From a bacterium (GTDB taxonomy: Bacteria; BMS3Abin14), in assembly GCA_029210545.1 (NCBI GenBank), contig JARGFV010000057.1:1-15670 (forward strand): a stretch of 15,670 nucleotides of DNA, written 5' to 3'. How positions within the stretch are numbered: the first letter of the stretch is position 1; each line of letters begins with the position of its first letter. Under the pieces are notes generated by a model, which saw nothing but the letters and a program-made list of their open reading frames with translations, was not told the DNA's origin and made no database searches. Both the position numbers and the translations under genes were made by a program. Positions 12,517-15,670 of the stretch are shown here, piece after piece.

Positions 12517-14406
12517 CTACCAGCCTCCTCCCCCTCCACCCCCTCCGCCGCCGCCGGAGCTGCCCCCGCCTCCAAACCCGGAAGAGGAGCCTGGAGCCTG
12601 CGCGGATGATGAGATGGCCGAGGAGAAGGAGGACGCCAGGTTTGAGCTGAACTGCCCCGTGTTCATTCCGTCCCAGTGGCGTCCATGATACCAGCTTGGG
12701 GAATAATCCTCGTGGGCCGCGGCCCTGTAAAGAACACCGGCGAACTTCTCCGACCACTGCTGGTCCACCTCCAGGGCAAGGGCGTAGGGCAGGTACTTCT
12801 CGAACAGCTCCGGGGTCTTGTCTGGAGGGTGGAGTTTTTCCAGGCGGTGTTCTTCGGCTGTGGAAAGATACATTTTAAAACCTTCCACCTTGTCCATGAC
12901 CCGTCGGCCCAGGCTTGTGGGCGCCTTGAGAAGAAGGTAGAAGACGATATTCACCGCGACATATAAGAAGATCGTGGCGATGAACACAAAGGATGTTGAA
13001 GCGCCAAAAGCACTCGTGGCCATGACCAGGAAGAAGGTGAAGATGGCGGCCATGAAATACTTCCTGGTTTTCCACAGGGCAAAGGTGGCTATGGACCAGG
13101 GCATAAGCCACAGGACGATAAAGAGGGTGGGCGGTCCACCCGGCCTCATTCTCCCCGTAAAACCGGACAGGAAAAGGGCCGCCAGGGTGATGAGGACTCC
13201 GGGCACCATGTAACCCGCGTTATTTGCAAAATGGGCCTTCCGGTACTCGCCTTCCAGCATCTCCTTGAGGGCTTCGACGGCGCCTGAGATCTTCTGGTGG
13301 TTCTTCTGCTCCAGCTTGAGGGTCATGCTGTTTCCCGGGAACAGCTTTCTGGCGATCTTCTGCTCTCCCTTCGACAGGGCGGCCTTTGGCTCTTTACTCG
13401 TCCTTTTCAGGGTGTAGGTCCTGATCAGCCCCAGCGCCTTTGTGTCATCGTGGATGGTAATGTAACCTTTAACCGCTAAATTAATGATCGCACTCGCAAG
13501 AGTGCGATCGTCGAACCCCATTTCCATGATGTAACGCATGGCTGCGGGGGACATATCCCCCGGTGGCGTGAATTGGGGGATGACTGTACCCTTTTCCGGG
13601 TCCTTCCCCACCTTTATCCAGACGATGACATAGTAAAGGATGAGTAGGACAAGACCCGCCACGCTGGAAACCAGGTGTCCGTTGTCACCCAGGAACTGCC
13701 GGGTCTTTTCTGTCCTGTCGGGCTCAGCGATAACTCCCTTGGGCCACCCGAGGACGATGGTCAGCCCCTCCCGGGAGTTCAGGGGCCGTCCGCCGGTAAA
13801 ACGCGCCTTGCCCGGGCCGGCGGCCTCCCAGGTGACATTCCTATCCCGACTTCCCTGGGGACCGACGTACCCTTCCATCCTCAGAACATCTGAGGAAACA
13901 GGCTCCGGAAGTGTTACCGTGGCTGTTGCCTCGCGGATAACAAAATCCCAGCCGTTGCCGGTCACGTTCCAGTAAAGCTCGTCGTGACTTTCGAAAAACC
14001 CCAACTGCCGGTCTGTGCGGTAGGAGATGGTGTAGGTGTATTCAGCGGGTTTCAGGAAAACCGACTTCTGACCAAGGTAGACCCGCACCCCGTTGCTGAG
14101 GCTTTCCGTGTGATACGGTTCGGGGTGTCCGTCCCGCTCTACGGAGAGGAGGTCGAACCCGATGGTGACCCGGTTGCCGGCCCTGTCACGGTAGGTGATG
14201 GGAAAGTCCCTGTAGATCCCTCGCTTGATCTGGTCCCCTTCGGCGCGGACCTTGATCGTTTCGGTCACCGTCATGGAACCGTCCGAGGCAACCTCGATAT
14301 CACTGTGCCAGTCGAGGATCTCTTCGACGGCGGCGCTTGTTCCCGGGAAGAGAAGGACAAGGCCAGCCAGTAGGGCGAGGGTCGTTACAGAGCGTCGGGC
14401 GGCCAT
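12517..14406 (-). CDS. DUF2207 predicted membrane protein with glycine-rich tail
   Basis: 629 residues. A signal peptide (about 1-26, ending TSAA) leads into the extracytoplasmic DUF2207 domain (about 28-225), which contains KRGIYRDFPITY, a hallmark of the family. One membrane helix follows (about 247-265), then a cytoplasmic stretch, a hydrophobic group of about four helices (about 398-495) and a cytoplasmic part. The end is an unusual low-complexity tail, GSSSGFGGGG followed by a run of 11 glycines and a final Trp. Such Gly-rich C-termini are known from this family. DUF2207 proteins are regularly encoded beside LemA; the function is unknown, with roles in membrane or envelope maintenance suggested. 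The start ATG overlaps the lemA stop by one base (TGATG), so translation is coupled. Confidence 0.9.
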   Translation of the reverse strand: MAARRSVTTLALLAGLVLLFPGTSAAVEEILDWHSDIEVASDGSMTVTETIKVRAEGDQIKRGIYRDFPITYRDRAGNRVTIGFDLLSVERDGHPEPYHTESLSNGVRVYLGQKSVFLKPAEYTYTISYRTDRQLGFFESHDELYWNVTGNGWDFVIREATATVTLPEPVSSDVLRMEGYVGPQGSRDRNVTWEAAGPGKARFTGGRPLNSREGLTIVLGWPKGVIAEPDRTEKTRQFLGDNGHLVSSVAGLVLLILYYVIVWIKVGKDPEKGTVIPQFTPPGDMSPAAMRYIMEMGFDDRTLASAIINLAVKGYITIHDDTKALGLIRTYTLKRTSKEPKAALSKGEQKIARKLFPGNSMTLKLEQKNHQKISGAVEALKEMLEGEYRKAHFANNAGYMVPGVLITLAALFLSGFTGRMRPGGPPTLFIVLWLMPWSIATFALWKTRKYFMAAIFTFFLVMATSAFGASTSFVFIATIFLYVAVNIVFYLLLKAPTSLGRRVMDKVEGFKMYLSTAEEHRLEKLHPPDKTPELFEKYLPYALALEVDQQWSEKFAGVLYRAAAHEDYSPSWYHGRHWDGMNTGQFSSNLASSFSSAISSSAQAPGSSSGFGGGGSSGGGGGGGGGGGW

Positions 14407-14957
14407 CAGAACTGGACCTTCGGCGCCTCCCGCTCGGTGGCAAGCTCGATCTCGAAATACTCGGCGGGAGGGAACCTGAAGGCGTTGGCGATGAGGTTGG
14501 ACGGGAACGACTGGACCAGGATGTTCATGTCCCTGGCCGCTCCGTTGTAGTAGCGCCTCGAGAACTGGATCTGCTCCTCGATCTCGGCGAGCTGTCCCTG
14601 AAGATCCAGGAAGTTCTGGTTGGCCTTCAAGTCCGGGTATGCCTCAGCAAGGGCAAAGACCTGCCGCAGCATCCCGGTGAGGGCCGTTTCGATGGGAGCC
14701 TTCTCGGCGGCTGTCTGTGCCTTACCGGCCGCGTTTCTAAGCTCCACGACCCTGGTCAGGACCCCCTCCTCGTGACTGGTGTACCCCTTGATCGTCTCTA
14801 CAAGGTTGGGGATGAGATCGTAGCGGCGCTTGAGCTGGACGTCGATGCCGCTCCACCCTTCCAGTACGAGGTTCTTGTTTCTCACCAGCCTGTTGAAGAC
14901 AGCCACCGCCCACAGGACGGCAAGAACGATGACACCAAGAATGATCAGACCGACCAT
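14406..14957 (-). CDS. lemA: LemA family protein
   Basis: 183 residues. A single N-terminal membrane helix (about 3-20) is followed by the helical LemA domain, with conserved EGWSGIDVQLKRRYDLIPNLVETIKGY (32-58 as two adjoining blocks) and, near the end, YYNGAARDMNILVQSFPSN. The protein is membrane-anchored; the molecular role of LemA is not established. AAAGGAG lies 6 bases before the ATG at 14957. It is the first gene of the lemA-DUF2207 pair, a widespread arrangement. A possible minus-strand promoter (TTGATT at 15168-15163, N18, TACTAT at 15144-15139) would give a leader of about 175 bases; the match is only moderate. Confidence 0.93.
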   Translation of the reverse strand: MVGLIILGVIVLAVLWAVAVFNRLVRNKNLVLEGWSGIDVQLKRRYDLIPNLVETIKGYTSHEEGVLTRVVELRNAAGKAQTAAEKAPIETALTGMLRQVFALAEAYPDLKANQNFLDLQGQLAEIEEQIQFSRRYYNGAARDMNILVQSFPSNLIANAFRFPPAEYFEIELATEREAPKVQF

Positions 14958-14999
14958 GGCCCGCTCCTTTCCCTGGAAAACCTGTTACACTCTGGCAGT

Positions 15000-15030
15000 A
15001 TCCGGGCGCCCCCGGTCGGAGTGCCCGGAT
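15000..15030. repeat. 8-bp inverted repeat in the lemA leader
   Basis: ATCCGGGC (15000-15007) and GCCCGGAT (15023-15030) are perfectly complementary around 15 bases, upstream of the lemA start. It may be a leader hairpin. No other gene or site is visible between 14958 and 15138. Confidence 0.35.
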
Positions 15031-15185
15031 CAATGGCCCGGCATTGCAGGTCACTGATCTGTGAGGAGAGCGACAATGACGCTTTTCCTCTTCCGTTGAG
15101 CCAAAAGTCCCGCCCGGACTATTGACGATCCTGGCAGGATAGTAACTGGGCCGGCCGGTAATAATCAACCGAAACGGTTCGACAA

Positions 15186-15214
15186 TTGACACCCTATGGC
15201 GCTTTTGCTATATA
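15186..15214 (+). promoter_or_regulatory. strong sigma70 promoter reading into the tRNA-like array
   Basis: A perfect TTGACA (15186-15191), a spacer of exactly 17 bases and TATATA (15209-15214) form a near-consensus promoter. Start is predicted around 15221, only 5 bases before the first repeat unit, as expected for a promoter of a tRNA or small-RNA transcript. A small palindrome AACCG-AAA-CGGTT (15167-15179) lies just upstream. Confidence 0.7.
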
Positions 15215-15225
15215 AATCCGTCTTC

Positions 15226-15670
15226 TATTCCCCGGTCCCGCCTGTGGCGGGATCCCGCTTTAGCGGGATAGAGTCACGCGTTCCGCGTGATTAACCACTT
15301 TGTCGCTATCGGTTGAATATAGAAGTAAAGGTGGATCAGTATTCCCCGGTAGCTCAGTCGGTAGAGTCACGCCGCTGGCGTGATTAACCACTTTGTCGTA
15401 TCGGTTGAAATAGAAGTAAGGTAACATCAGTATTCCCCGGTAGCTCAGTTGGTAGAGTCACGCGTGCCGCGTGATTAACCACTTTGTCGCTATCGGCAAA
15501 AGTTGAAGGAACGCAGTACCCGTATTCCCCGGTAGCTCAGTTGGTAGAGTCACGCGTGCCGCGTGATTAACCACTTTGTCGCTATCGGCAAAAGTTGAAG
15601 GAACGCAGTACCCGTATTCCCCGGTAGCTCAGTTGGTAGAGTCACGCGTGCCGCGTGATTAACCACTTTG
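15226..15670 (+). repeat. tandem array of tRNA-Asn-like repeat units (runs off the window)
   Basis: Five units start with TATTCCCCGG at 15226, 15340, 15431, 15523 and 15615; lengths are 114, 91, 92 and 92, the last being cut by the window end. Units 3 and 4 are identical, and the visible part of unit 5 agrees with them. Each unit reads like a tRNA 5' half: acceptor strand TCCCCGG, TA, and the D-arm GCTCAGTTGGTAGAG. Next comes a 7-bp, 3-loop hairpin (TCACGCG-NNN-CGCGTGA), then TTAACCACTTTGTCG, which resembles the anticodon-loop 3' side and variable region of tRNA-Asn. The 3' acceptor strand CCGGGGA is missing, so no unit can fold as a normal tRNA. Units differ after the TATCGG that follows TTAACCACTTTGTCG. 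A strong promoter precedes the array. Function is unknown; decayed tandem tRNA-Asn copies or a structured RNA are both possible. Confidence 0.75.
15236..15269. repeat. double palindrome replacing the D-arm in array unit 1
   Basis: TCCCGCC-TGT-GGCGGGA (15236-15252) is followed directly by ATCCCGC-TTTA-GCGGGAT (15252-15269), sharing one base. They take the place of the TAGCTCAGTTGGT found in the other units, while the flanking CCCCGG and AGAG are kept. This explains why unit 1 is 22-23 bases longer. It looks like insertion of, or replacement by, a small palindromic repeat. Confidence 0.65.

Noticed and set aside
15226-15670. Functional tRNA-Asn genes
   Set aside because: The 5' half matches, but the acceptor 3' strand is missing and the anticodon arm is replaced by a 7-bp hairpin with a 3-base loop, so no cloverleaf with a readable anticodon can form.
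15226-15670. CRISPR array
   Set aside because: Whole units of 91-92 bp, including the part that would be spacer, are identical between units 3 and 4; there is no alternation of short repeats with unique spacers and no cas gene.

Overview
The window is about 60% G+C and gene-dense. It looks like part of the chromosome of a Gram-negative, probably anaerobic bacterium of the Desulfobacterota ('Deltaproteobacteria') type. The reasons are a NikR-type operator of the form GTGTTAC-N14-GTAACAC before a nickel/cobalt ECF transporter, the tRNA-Asn-like 5' sequence TCCCCGGTAGCTCAGT, and the mix of gene families. This placement is an inference, since no rRNA or marker protein is present.

Layout, left to right. 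(1) The tail of an unidentified gene is followed by a membrane sensor histidine kinase (68-1894, +) and a stand-alone CheY-like receiver (2120-2473, +), a likely two-component pair. (2) The gap at 2474-2953 holds a palindromic repeat and the 3' remnant of a SAM-dependent methyltransferase gene on the minus strand. (3) A CPA-type cation/proton antiporter (2954-4186, +) is followed, after a REP-like repeat, by a small two-CBS-domain protein (4415-4876, +) that may regulate it. (4) Convergent to it is a three-gene minus-strand ABC operon like gldA-gldF-gldG (8464 down to 4869). It is tightly coupled and has a recognisable sigma70 promoter (8530-8558). (5) A roughly 210-bp AT-rich element with nested inverted repeats (8564-8770), which looks like a MITE or IS remnant, separates it from the next cluster. 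(6) A nickel/cobalt ECF transporter follows on the minus strand: a NikM/CbiM-PDGLE fusion (11702-10662), CbiQ (10381-9569) and CbiO (9572-8802). A NikR-like operator lies just before the first gene. (7) A minus-strand LemA-DUF2207 pair (14957-12517) is followed by a DUF1499 protein (12419-11976).

(8) The right end (15186-15670, running off the window) is the least ordinary part. A near-consensus sigma70 promoter reads into a tandem array of about five 91-114-bp units. Each unit starts like the 5' half of tRNA-Asn, but the 5' side of the anticodon arm is replaced by a 17-nt perfect hairpin. That hairpin is conserved between units with a compensatory base-pair change, and no unit has a complementary acceptor 3' strand. 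I regard this array as the best candidate for an undescribed element in the window.

Short palindromes with a 7-bp stem and 3-nt loop, and 7-nt tandem repeats, recur in several intergenic gaps. This points to a genome with many small dispersed repeats.
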